Assembly: GCF_947500995.1 (NCBI RefSeq)
Contig: NZ_CANMUA010000005.1
Span: 242,777 to 306,776 of the forward strand
Direction of reading: 5' to 3'
DNA from: an uncultured Serinicoccus sp.
Lineage (GTDB): Bacteria; Actinomycetota; Actinomycetes; Actinomycetales; Dermatophilaceae
DNA: 64,000 bases
Made by a program: the position numbers and the translations under genes. Each line of letters opens with the position of its first letter. Position 1 is the stretch's first letter. The notes beneath the pieces were generated by a model that worked only from the letters and a program-made list of their open reading frames with translations, was not told the origin of the DNA and searched no databases. Positions 19,083 through 27,261 of this stretch are shown one piece after another.

Positions 19083-19795
19083 GGGGTTCCCCTTGGTGTC
19101 GTGAGATGAGAGAGCGAGGGAGTGGCCGCGCGCGGTGCGGCCGAGAGAGCGGGGGGGCAGGTCTGGCACGTCGTTCAGCACGGAGTGCGCCGATCGGCGG
19201 AGCGAGGAGAGCTGGTGCGGTCTGGGCGCACCCGCAGGCGAGCGAGAGTGACTTCCACGTACATGAGCTCCCCTTCGAGCGTCGTCACACCCAGGACGGC
19301 GCGGCTGCTCGACGCGGACGGGCCCGCGTCAGCCTGTGACTCGAGTCATCGAAGCACAAGGTATAGAACAAGTAAAGAGTCAGTCTGGAACTGGTCAAGA
19401 AAAAGTTTAGGTATCGCATAGTCCTCACCCAGGAGGGTGAGCCACAACGGCTTTGTCCGGCACCGCGAGGGCAGCGGGGCGCGCTCATGAGCCACTGCGC
19501 CACACGGGCACGTCTGGACAAGGGTTGAACCGAGGCGTGTTTCTTCGCAGGTCAGAGGGGTATCGACGCGGTGCACGACGCACGGGTCAGGTGGTGCTCG
19601 AAGAGTGGAAACGTGGACGGCCACGCGTTGGGCGAAACGAGTGACCATGGGGACGACGGCTGATGACGAGTGGCGCCCCGAGGCCGAACGAACACCCTGC
19701 CGTTGGTCAAATGTTCAATGTTCGTCAGCACGACATTCGTGCGACTGAAACGACGATCCCGGGGACGCCGACGATGGAGGCCCTCGGCGAGCCCC
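19083..19795. other. 713-bp non-coding region upstream of the giant gene
   Basis: No convincing gene is seen; small frames here have no recognisable family or coding bias. It contains an AT-rich block at about 19360-19425, the likely promoter area of the minus-strand giant gene (TTGACC and TATACC are present on that strand but not at ideal spacing). It also contains a perfect 12-bp palindrome TGACTCGAGTCA at 19337-19348, a small inverted repeat at 19425-19440, and two TGGTCAA sites (19392 and 19704). The APC permease stop is at its right edge. Confidence 0.5.
19337..19348. promoter_or_regulatory. Perfect 12-bp palindrome, possible operator
   Basis: TGACTCGAGTCA lies about 255 bp upstream of the GTG start of the giant gene and just downstream of the AT-rich candidate promoter block. 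The position would suit a repressor site, but no regulator is assigned. Confidence 0.3.
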
Positions 19796-21304
19796 CTACT
19801 CGGGCTGGTCCGAGCCCCCCACACCGGGCCGGCGGGGCTGCGACGACCGGTAGCCGGCGTGCTCCCCGAGCACGAGGTGACGCATCTCGTCGTCGTCCAC
19901 CTGTCGGCTGGCCGGCAGCCGCACGAGGTAGAACACGACGCCCAGGGCCACCCAGATGCCGAGCGCCACCCACGACGGCGTGCTCAGCTGCGCCGGGGAG
20001 CCCGGCAGCAGCAGGAGCCCGAGGAAGAGCAGCCCGGTGAGGACCCCGAGACCGCTGAGCACCTTGCGGGCGGTGGAGCGGGTGTCCGGGTCACCCACAT
20101 CGCTGCCGGACCACTCCCAGAGCCGGTATGCCGCGAGGCAGGTGTAGGTGTAGGCGACGGTGACGCCGACGGAGGTCATGTCGACCACCCAGAGCAGCGC
20201 CTCGCGGCCGAAGAGCGGCGCGACGAGGCACAGTCCGGCCGCGAACCACACGGCGTTGCCGGGGGCACCCGCCCCGTTGACCCTCGCGAAGAACGGCGGG
20301 AGCACCGTGGCCCGCCCCATGGCGAAGAGCAACCGGCTCGCGGAGACGTAGAAGCCGTTGAGGCCGGTCGAGACCCCCATGACCACGGCGATAGCGAGCA
20401 GGACCAACCCGACGGGACCGAAGAGCCTCTCCAGACCGTCGGCGGTGCCCCAGGCCGGCGCGTCCGCGACCATCTGCGGCCACGGCTGCGCGACCGCGGT
20501 GGCCACCACCATCGCGACGTAGATCCCGGCGGCGGACACGATGGCCAGCACGATGAGACCGAAGGCCTTGGTCGGGGAGAAGTCGAACTCCTCGGCCGCC
20601 TGGGGGACGTTGTCGAAGCCGACGTAGGCCCATGGAGCGATGGCGACGATCATCAGGATGGCCGCGAGCGGTGACACGCCCTCGGGGAAGCCAGGCTCCA
20701 GGTTGGACAGCGGCGTGTCGGGGTGCAGCCACGTCGCGACGAGGATACACGCGACCGCGGCCAGCATGACGAGGCAGAAGGCATACTGCACCCGGCCCGA
20801 CAGTGTGCCGCCGCGCGCGTTGAGGAGCGCGAACAGGACCAGCGCCGCAGACGCGACGACGACCTCACCGAGGTAGACCTGCCAACCCACGACCTCCCAC
20901 AACGGCACCCACTCCACGACCGCCGGCAGCAACCGGCGGAAGAGCAGCGCCAGCGCCGAGGCGTTGAGCGCGATGATCGAGATGTAGCCGAGGACCAGCG
21001 CCCACCCCGCGACGAAGGCGTGGGTGCGACCGAAGAACGTGTAGGCGTAGGCGTACTCGCCGCCGCTCACCGGAAAGTGCCGGATGAGCAGCCCGTAGCT
21101 GACCGCGATGACGCACATGAGCGCGCCGCCGATGACGAGCCCCAGGCTCGCCCCCAGCGGGCCAGCCTGGCCCAGGAGGTCCTGCGGGAGGACGAAGGCA
21201 CCCCACCCGATGGCCGAGCCCAGGGCCACCGCCCACACCCACTGAGGCTTGAGAGTCTTCCGCAGCTCTTGTCTGCCCGAGGGCGCCTCCGGTGATCGAG
21301 TCAC
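19796..21304 (-). CDS. APC-superfamily amino-acid permease
   Basis: A 502-residue integral membrane protein with about 12 hydrophobic segments. The first helix carries the APC consensus (ALGSAIGWGAFVLP), followed by the conserved FPVSGGEYAYAY loop and the PWAYVGFDNVPQAAEEF segment typical of amino-acid/polyamine/organocation transporters. Start is GTG at 21304. Likely imports an amino acid or amine by proton or antiport coupling. It is divergent from the mannose-1-phosphate guanylyltransferase gene, with only 51 bp between starts. The substrate cannot be told from sequence. Confidence 0.85.
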   Translation of the reverse strand: MTRSPEAPSGRQELRKTLKPQWVWAVALGSAIGWGAFVLPQDLLGQAGPLGASLGLVIGGALMCVIAVSYGLLIRHFPVSGGEYAYAYTFFGRTHAFVAGWALVLGYISIIALNASALALLFRRLLPAVVEWVPLWEVVGWQVYLGEVVVASAALVLFALLNARGGTLSGRVQYAFCLVMLAAVACILVATWLHPDTPLSNLEPGFPEGVSPLAAILMIVAIAPWAYVGFDNVPQAAEEFDFSPTKAFGLIVLAIVSAAGIYVAMVVATAVAQPWPQMVADAPAWGTADGLERLFGPVGLVLLAIAVVMGVSTGLNGFYVSASRLLFAMGRATVLPPFFARVNGAGAPGNAVWFAAGLCLVAPLFGREALLWVVDMTSVGVTVAYTYTCLAAYRLWEWSGSDVGDPDTRSTARKVLSGLGVLTGLLFLGLLLLPGSPAQLSTPSWVALGIWVALGVVFYLVRLPASRQVDDDEMRHLVLGEHAGYRSSQPRRPGVGGSDQPE

Positions 21305-21355
21305 GACTCGGGAGTGTAGCCACGCCGTGGGTCACCGAACCCTCATGGTGGGCCA

Positions 21356-22470
21356 ATGCGTGCCAATCCACGTGGCAGACAAGACCACTTGGCCGATTTC
21401 ACCGCAGTGATCCCCGCCGGCGGCACGGGGACTCGTCTGTGGCCCCTGTCACGGGCGCACCGGCCGAAATACCTGCTCGACCTGGCCGGAACCGGCCAGT
21501 CGATGCTCCGCGACACCGTGGATCGGGTCCGGCCGCTGTCGGGCGCGGACGTCCTGGTGGTCACCGGTCGCCGGCATGCCAACCTCGTCGCGGGCGAGAT
21601 CGAGGACGCGGACCGGCGTCCGCTCGTGGTCGAGCCGTCCCCCCGCAACTCCATGCCCGCGATCGGGCTCGCCGCCGCCATGCTCGAGCGGGAGAACCCT
21701 GACGCCGTCCTGGGCGCGTTCCCGGCCGACCACATCGTCGACGACGTGGCCACCTTCCATGCGTGCGTCCGAGCGGCGCACGAGGCGGCCGGGCACGGCT
21801 ACCTCGTCACCCTCGGGATCTCGCCGACCCGGGCCGCCACCGGCTTCGGCTACATCGAGGTCGGGCCTCCCCTCGACCTGCCTGGAGCGACGGAGGTGCG
21901 CCAGGTCGGGGCCTTCGCGAGAAGCCAGCGGCGGACCTGGCCGCGGCCTACCTCCGTGGTGGCCGCCACCTGTGGAACGCCGGCATCTTCGTCGTGGGCG
22001 CCACGGTCCTGCTGGACCTGCTGGCCGCGAGCGACCCCGAGATGGCCAGGGTCCTTCGAGACATCGCCCAGAACCCGGACTCCTTGGAGGCACACTGGGC
22101 GCAGACTCCGAGCATCGCCATCGATCACGCGGTCGCGGAGCCCGCTGCCAGGGATCGTCGCGTGGCCGTCGTCCCCGCTGAGTGCGGGTGGGATGACGTG
22201 GGCGACTTCGCCTCGCTGGCAGGCCGGACGAGCCCGCACGGGTCCAACCCGTCGGTGCGGGTCCTGGGTAATCAGGACGCTGTGATGGCGCTCGGTTCGA
22301 CGGGCTTCATCGCTCCCCACGGCGATCGGCTGGTCGTGTCGCTCGGCCTGCAGGAGGTCATCGCGGTCGACACCCCCGACGCGCTCCTGCTGACCACCCC
22401 CGATCAGGCCCAGCAGGTCGGGTCCGTCGTCGACCTTCTGCGCGGCATGGGCCGCGAGGACCTCATCTAG
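21356..22470 (+). pseudogene. manC: Mannose-1-phosphate guanylyltransferase, interrupted by a frameshift
   Basis: Would make GDP-mannose from mannose-1-phosphate and GTP. The first part (21356 to ~21916) has the nucleotidyltransferase signature PAGGTGTRLWPLSR, RPKYLL and VEPSPRNSMPAI. At the point where the family has F-x-EKP, the reading frame breaks: the sequence reads VGAFA then RSQ in the starting frame, while the expected EKPAADLAAAYL and HLWNAGIFVVGA continue in the +1 nucleotide-shifted frame, which runs to TAG at 22470. One base is missing near 21917. Joined, the protein would be ~371 residues, normal for the family. This is either a real inactivating mutation or a sequencing error. 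Start may instead be the TTG at 21389. Confidence 0.8.
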
Positions 22471-23283
22471 GGGCGAGGCCCAGGTCGGGAACGCCCACCT
22501 CGATGCTGGGCCTCCGCGCAGCCCTCGGAGCAGGTCCTCGATCACCTCGACAGTCTCGACATGGTCCGCCACCTGCCGGGTCTGCACGCCCAGCGCTCTG
22601 ACCGGGTAGTCGTTGCCGCCAGGCTCAAGCCTGTCGCCGACGAAGAAGATCTCCTTCATATCGATGTCGAGAGACTCGGCGAGTTGTCGTATGCCGTAGG
22701 CCTTGTCCACACCTCGCTCCGTGATGTCGATGGACGTGGAGCCGCCGGCCCGGACCTCGAGGTCGGGCAGCATCTCCACGAGCCGCTCGGCCAATGCCGC
22801 TCGCTTCGCCCCCTTCGGGTCCCACGCCTTCTTCTCCGCGACCCCCGCCTGCTGTCCGAGTGCCGAGTACGTCACCTGAGAGCCCCGGTCCTCGATCCGG
22901 TCACCGCTCACCCGGTGGTCGGGCTCCCAGAGACCGAGGTCGCGTGCAGCACGTTCCACGGCGTCGATGACGAGCCGCCGCTGAGCCTTGGACATGTCGC
23001 GGCCGTAGACGAGCTTCCAGTCAGCACCATCGGGGTTCCACCTGTAGTAACGGGTGCCGCAGGTGGGCATCAGGTGCAGGGCGGACAGGCGATGACGTTC
23101 TGAGAGCTGCGAGAGCAGCTGGTCCCGAAACTGCGCGAACCGGCCACCGGAGATCACACAGACAGGAAGCTCGTCCAGCAGCTCGCCCAGGAGCGCCACC
23201 GTCCGCGACGGCACCAGGGACTTTGACGGGGCGAGAGTGTCGTCCAGGTCGAAAGCGACCGCGCGAACCTCCACGATGGACAC
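21850..23283 (-). CDS. HAD-superfamily phosphomannomutase-like protein with run-on C-terminus
   Basis: HAD-IIB type enzyme, likely interconverting mannose-6- and mannose-1-phosphate. Start GTG 23283 follows GGGGAG. Motifs: DLDDTLAPSK (nucleophile Asp) near residue 10, VISGGR, and GDRLEPGGND (acidic motif IV) near residue 220, a ~255-residue domain. As written, the frame has no stop at the family's normal end; it continues about 220 residues antisense to manC, to a stop at 21850. In the shifted frame the 3' end reads IEVGVPDLGLAPR and stops at 22463, eight bases across manC's stop, which looks like the native end. A single-base deletion near 22500-22540 is therefore suspected. The antisense tail is unlikely to be functional. 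Confidence 0.7.
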   Translation of the reverse strand: MSIVEVRAVAFDLDDTLAPSKSLVPSRTVALLGELLDELPVCVISGGRFAQFRDQLLSQLSERHRLSALHLMPTCGTRYYRWNPDGADWKLVYGRDMSKAQRRLVIDAVERAARDLGLWEPDHRVSGDRIEDRGSQVTYSALGQQAGVAEKKAWDPKGAKRAALAERLVEMLPDLEVRAGGSTSIDITERGVDKAYGIRQLAESLDIDMKEIFFVGDRLEPGGNDYPVRALGVQTRQVADHVETVEVIEDLLRGLRGGPASRWAFPTWASPLDEVLAAHAAQKVDDGPDLLGLIGGGQQERVGGVDRDDLLQAERHDQPIAVGSDEARRTERHHSVLITQDPHRRVGPVRARPACQRGEVAHVIPPALSGDDGHATIPGSGLRDRVIDGDARSLRPVCLQGVRVLGDVSKDPGHLGVARGQQVQQDRGAHDEDAGVPQVAATTEVGRGQVRRWLLAKAPTWRTSVAPGRSRGGPTSM

Positions 23284-23457
23284 CTGGCTCTCCCCGACCT
23301 TGTCGCTACCTCGAAGACCCTGGTTCAGCACCAGGCCACAGGGTGATGACCCTAGCGCAGACGGCTCTCGGTCGCACTCACGCGCTTTCGCCTCCTCGGC
23401 GAGCAACGACAAGGGGTGCTCGACCTGCGGCAGCGCTGATCTGTGCAGAGTCCGGAC

Positions 23458-24165
23458 TCAACCGTCGTCCGTCTCCAGCCGGAAGCCCACCCCTCGCACC
23501 GCGGTGATCCGCACCGGAGCGTCCGCACCCTCGAGCTTGCCGCGCAGACGTCCGACGGTGTTGTCCAAGGTCTTGGTGGAGCCGAACCAGTTCTCGTCCC
23601 ACACCTCGTTGATGAGCGTCTCCCGGCTGACGACGGCCCCACGACGTGCGGCCAGCAGTGCCAGCACGTCGAACTCCTTGGTGGTGGTGGGCACGTCGAC
23701 CCCACGCACGAGCACGCGTCGCGCGTCGACGTCGATGTGCAGACCTCCGTCAGCCGGACGGGCCGTGGCCCGAGGGGGGTCCGGAGCCCGGTTGATGGTG
23801 CTGCGGCGCAGCAAGGCCCTGGTGCGCGCCTGCAGCTCGGCGAGCCCGAACGGCTTGGCGAGGTAGTCGTCGGCGCCCGTGTCCAGCCCGACGACACGGT
23901 CCAGCTCACCGTCCCTGGCCGTGAGGATGATGATGCCGCCGACGTATCCGGCCTCCCGTACCGCACGGCAGACGTCGATCCCGTCCATGTCCGGCAGCCC
24001 CAGGTCGAGCAGGACCAGGTCGACCGGTGGATCGGCGGAGACCACCCGGTCGACGGCAGGCTGCCCCTGGTCGAAGCGGTCGACGGCATGGCCGTCTCGC
24101 TCGAGGGTGCGCACCAGCGGGGCGGCGATCTTGTCGTCGTCCTCAACGACCACGACCGTGGCCAT
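23458..24165 (-). CDS. OmpR/PhoB-family response regulator
   Basis: A 235-residue regulator. The N-terminal receiver has the acidic EDDD pair, phosphoacceptor Asp in LVLLDLGLPDMDG and the Lys of YLAKPFG. The C-terminal winged helix has TTKEFDVLALL and the GVGFRLE wing. Start ATG 24165 is chosen because the receiver's first strand begins directly after it. All key phosphorylation residues are present, so it should be a normal phospho-regulated DNA-binding protein. The nearest kinase gene is the GAF histidine kinase 564 bp upstream on the same strand, with a hairpin-rich gap between; pairing is possible but not proven. Confidence 0.85.
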   Translation of the reverse strand: MATVVVVEDDDKIAAPLVRTLERDGHAVDRFDQGQPAVDRVVSADPPVDLVLLDLGLPDMDGIDVCRAVREAGYVGGIIILTARDGELDRVVGLDTGADDYLAKPFGLAELQARTRALLRRSTINRAPDPPRATARPADGGLHIDVDARRVLVRGVDVPTTTKEFDVLALLAARRGAVVSRETLINEVWDENWFGSTKTLDNTVGRLRGKLEGADAPVRITAVRGVGFRLETDDG

Positions 24166-24384
24166 GCCATGAATCCTAGGCAGCGCGAGGCTCATCGTGA
24201 CGGCACCCGGGTATGCCGCGGGTGTCGCGACCCGGGGCGTGCCCGGTCGGGCTGACCTCGGCGCTCCGCGCCTCACGCGCATACCTCCTCGGTCGACCTC
24301 GTGCGGTCGGTGGCGGCAGTCGGTCCCTGCGTCATCCGCCTCGCCCCTCCTCGTCTGACGTGAGGGCGGTGCAGCAGCAGCTGG

Positions 24385-24428
24385 GCTGCGGGGTGTCGCC
24401 GCCGTCCCTGACGGCGACGCCCCGCAGC
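24385..24428. terminator. Strong inverted repeat 1 of 3
   Basis: Arms 24385-24401 and 24412-24428 pair over 17 bp with one G-T wobble and a 10-nt loop. It could terminate transcription from the kinase gene or form part of a structured leader upstream of the response regulator. Confidence 0.5.
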
Positions 24429-24433
24429 AGACA

Positions 24434-24471
24434 GGGGCTCTGTCGCCGTCACGGAAGGCGACAGAGGCCCC
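24434..24471. terminator. Strong inverted repeat 2 of 3
   Basis: Arms 24434-24447 and 24457-24471 pair over 14 bp with a single-base bulge and a 9-nt loop. Only 5 nt separate it from repeat 1. Confidence 0.45.
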
Positions 24472-24502
24472 GGGGCCTGGCCCGGAGGGGGACCGGCCCT
24501 GG

Positions 24503-24529
24503 CCTGACGGCTGTCCCAGTGCCGTCAGG
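24503..24529. terminator. Inverted repeat 3 of 3
   Basis: Perfect 9-bp stem (CCTGACGGC with GCCGTCAGG) and a 9-nt loop, about 200 bp downstream of the kinase stop. Confidence 0.45.
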
Positions 24530-24728
24530 TTGCGGTTGAGCTCGCGTGAGCGAGCAGTGCGGTGGCGCCGGCTCGGTCCGTGCTACGGACCTGGTGCGGC
24601 GCCACGTGTCCAGCTGCGTTGCTTGATGTCTCCGACCTTACGCAGCGCTTCTCCACGGCTGATCCACGCGAGATCCTCATCTGATCCACAGTGTCGCCAC
24701 GGTCGACCTGGCTGACCCGCAGTCGCGC

Positions 24729-25979
24729 TCAGGTCGCCTCGTGGCGGTCCGTGGCGGGCTGGTCCAGGGGCAGCTCGAACCACGCGCAGGTGCCGCCCTC
24801 GGGCGCCGGTTCCAGACCGACCCGCCCGCCGTGGGCGGTCACGACGCGGTGCACCGTGGCCAGCCCGATGCCGTGCCCCTCGGCCCGGGTCACACCCTCG
24901 CCGGGGCGGGCACGGACGAAGGGCAGGAAGACCGCGTGCTCGTGGCCAGGGGGTATGCCCGCGCCGTTGTCGGTGACGCAGATGCGCCACCAGCCGGGCC
25001 TCGCGAGGGCGTGCACCCGTACCTGGGGCGCGATCCCGTGACGGGTGAACTTCAGGCTGTTGTCGAGGAGGTTGAGCAGGACGGAGTGCAGCAGGGCGGG
25101 GTCGGCCGGCACGACCGGCAGGTCCTCGACCTCGACGTGCGCACCCGCCTGCCGGACCAGGGGACTCAGGTCCAGCAGCACCCGGTCGACGACCTCGCCC
25201 AGGTCCACCTCCCGGACCGTCGGCCGGCCTCCCTCCTGCGCGAGCGAGAGGACGTCGTGGATCATCCCGCTCATCCCCCGTGCCGCGTCGGCGATCCGCT
25301 CCACGGCCGCTGCCAGCTCGGGGTCCGCACGGATCACCGGCTCGCCCGCGAGGACCTCCGCGTTGGCGCGCACGGCCATGAGCGGGTTGCGCAGGTCGTG
25401 GCTCACCTGCGCGGCGAAGTGCGAGAGCGCCACGTTGGACCGCGCCAGCTCGTCGCGTGCCTCGGTCAGCTCCTCCAGCGACGTGCTCAGCTGCCCGCTG
25501 CGCAACCGCAGCTCCAGGATGTCCGTCGCCCTCGCCGCCAGGAAGCCGAGCGCGTCGCGCTGGGTCGCCGTCGTCCGCCGGGCGCGGTGGTCGAAGACGC
25601 ACAGCTGGCCGACCAGGGCCCCGTCGGGGCTGCGCATGGGGGCCGTGGCGTAGAACCGGATGCCGGGCCGCGCGGTCACCGTGGGGTGGTTCGCCAACCT
25701 CGGGTCCCGGCGGGCGTCCGGCACCACGACGACGTCGTCGATCTCCACCAGGGTGCACAGGGACTCGCCCAGGGCGCACACCGACGGCTCGGTCCCGGTG
25801 GCGGCGATCCGGTGCTCGCTGGTGGCGGTGAAGATCGTCACCGCCGCGCCGGGGGCGCCGAAGATGCTCGCCGCCAGGTCGGAGAGCGAATGGAGCTCGT
25901 CGCTGGACGGGGCGCCGACGAGCCCGTAGCGGTCGGCCTCGTCCGACGGCGCGCGTGCGTCCGGCTCCGAGGCTGTCAT
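24729..25979 (-). CDS. Soluble GAF-domain sensor histidine kinase
   Basis: A 416-residue kinase without membrane segments. A GAF domain occupies about residues 20-155 (includes SLCTLV and GQLCVFDHRAR). A coiled-coil linker follows, then HisKA with phospho-His in VSHDLRNPL near residue 203. The HATPase domain has N-box LLNLLDNSLKF, G1 ICVTDNGAGIP and G2 GHGIGLATV. All catalytic residues are present. It should sense an intracellular small molecule or redox state. It begins 13 nt after the cysN stop on the same strand, so it is probably cotranscribed with cysDN; a link to sulfur status is inference only. Confidence 0.85.
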   Translation of the reverse strand: MTASEPDARAPSDEADRYGLVGAPSSDELHSLSDLAASIFGAPGAAVTIFTATSEHRIAATGTEPSVCALGESLCTLVEIDDVVVVPDARRDPRLANHPTVTARPGIRFYATAPMRSPDGALVGQLCVFDHRARRTTATQRDALGFLAARATDILELRLRSGQLSTSLEELTEARDELARSNVALSHFAAQVSHDLRNPLMAVRANAEVLAGEPVIRADPELAAAVERIADAARGMSGMIHDVLSLAQEGGRPTVREVDLGEVVDRVLLDLSPLVRQAGAHVEVEDLPVVPADPALLHSVLLNLLDNSLKFTRHGIAPQVRVHALARPGWWRICVTDNGAGIPPGHEHAVFLPFVRARPGEGVTRAEGHGIGLATVHRVVTAHGGRVGLEPAPEGGTCAWFELPLDQPATDRHEAT

Positions 25980-25992
25980 GACCGCTCGCGGC

Positions 25993-27261
25993 TCAGTCCC
26001 GGATCATCCCCGCGCCGACGGTGACGCCCGAGGCCTGGTCGATGAGGATGAACGAGCCGGTGATGCGGTTCTGCTCGTAGAGGTCGACCATGAGCGGCTG
26101 CTGGACGCGCAGCCGGATCCGACCCATCTCGTTCAGACCGATCTCCTCGGCGTCCTGGTCGCGGTGCAGGGTGTTGACGTCGAGCCGGTAGTCGATCTCC
26201 GTGACCAGTGCCTTCACGGTCCGGGTGGTGTGCTTGACCAGCAGCTTGGAGCGCGGCTTCAGCGCACCCGGCGACATCCAGCAGACCATCGCGTCGAGAT
26301 CCTGCGTCTGCTCCGGCTGGTTGTTGACCCGGGCGATCATGTCGCCGCGGCTCACGTCGACGTCGTCCGCGAGGCGCACCGTCACCGACATCGGGGGGTA
26401 TGCCTCGTCCACCTGGGTGTCGAAGGCGTCGATCGACTCGATGGTGCTCGTCATGCCGCTGGGCAGGACGATGACCTCGTCGCCGGGCTTCATGACGCCG
26501 CCGGCGACCTGACCGGCATACCCGCGGTAGTCGTGGAACTCGTCCGACTTGGGTCGGATGACGTACTGCACCGGGAAGCGGACGTCACGCATCTCGCGGT
26601 CGGAGCCGATGTAGACGTGCTCGAGGTGGTGCAACAGGCTGCTGCCGCCGTACCACGGCATCTTCTCGCTGCGGGTCACGACGTTGTCGCCCTGTAGCGC
26701 CGAGATCGGGATGACCGTGAGGTCGGGCACGTCGAGCTTGCGGACGAAGTCCGTGAACTCCGCCTCGATGCGGCGGAAGGTCTCCTCCGAGAAGTCGACC
26801 AGGTCCATCTTGTTGACGGCCAGCACGAGGTGCGGGACCCGCAGCATCGACAGGATGACCGCGTGCCGGCGCGACTGCTCGGTCATGCCCTGGCGGGCGT
26901 CCACGAGCACCAGGCCGAGGTCGGCCGTGGAGGCGCCGGTGACCATGTTGCGGGTGTACTGCACGTGGCCCGGGGTGTCGGCGATGATGAACTTGCGCCG
27001 CGGGGTCGCGAAGTAGCGGTAGGCGACATCGATGGTGATGCCCTGCTCGCGCTCGCTGCGCAGTCCGTCGGTGAGCAGCGCGAGGTCGGTGTAGTCGAAG
27101 CCCTTGTCCTTGGAGGTCCGCTCGACGGACTCGAGCTGGTCCTCGAAGATCGCCTTGCTGTCCAGCAGCAGGCGCCCGATGAGCGTCGACTTGCCGTCGT
27201 CCACGGAGCCCGCGGTCGCGAAGCGCAGCAGGTCCATGCCTGTCTCGGTGCCGGTACCCAT
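25993..27261 (-). CDS. cysN: Sulfate adenylyltransferase GTPase subunit
   Basis: Large subunit of ATP sulfurylase; GTP hydrolysis drives APS formation from ATP and sulfate with CysD. It is 422 residues, the stand-alone form without a fused APS kinase. Translation-factor GTPase motifs are intact: G1 SVDDGKSTL, G3 DTPGHVQYTRN and G4 NKMDLV, followed by two beta-barrel domains. The start ATG 27261 shares one base with the cysD stop (TGATG), indicating translational coupling. Together with the nearby cysC and cysQ it forms a sulfate activation set. Confidence 0.95.
   Translation of the reverse strand: MGTGTETGMDLLRFATAGSVDDGKSTLIGRLLLDSKAIFEDQLESVERTSKDKGFDYTDLALLTDGLRSEREQGITIDVAYRYFATPRRKFIIADTPGHVQYTRNMVTGASTADLGLVLVDARQGMTEQSRRHAVILSMLRVPHLVLAVNKMDLVDFSEETFRRIEAEFTDFVRKLDVPDLTVIPISALQGDNVVTRSEKMPWYGGSSLLHHLEHVYIGSDREMRDVRFPVQYVIRPKSDEFHDYRGYAGQVAGGVMKPGDEVIVLPSGMTSTIESIDAFDTQVDEAYPPMSVTVRLADDVDVSRGDMIARVNNQPEQTQDLDAMVCWMSPGALKPRSKLLVKHTTRTVKALVTEIDYRLDVNTLHRDQDAEEIGLNEMGRIRLRVQQPLMVDLYEQNRITGSFILIDQASGVTVGAGMIRD

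Larger units (their letters stand above)
24166..24728. other. 563-bp hairpin-rich intergenic region
   Basis: No gene is supported. The stretch lies between the response regulator start and the GAF kinase stop. Its central ~145 bp (24385-24529) hold three consecutive strong inverted repeats, listed separately. The remainder shows no other feature that I can recognise. Confidence 0.5.

Noticed and set aside
9297..19109. A 3,270-codon open frame on the plus strand, antisense to the giant surface-protein gene.
   Set aside because: It mirrors the minus-strand gene almost exactly, gives low-complexity Arg/Gly/Val/His-rich protein and has no recognisable domain; long antisense frames are expected in high-GC DNA with strong codon bias.
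19122..19648. Several 75-100 codon frames in the region before the giant gene.
   Set aside because: No family, no RBS and poor codon pattern; they overlap AT-rich probable promoter sequence.
21356..22470. Programmed ribosomal frameshifting in manC.
   Set aside because: No slippery heptamer or downstream pseudoknot is apparent at 21917, and the family does not use frameshifting; mutation or sequencing error is simpler.
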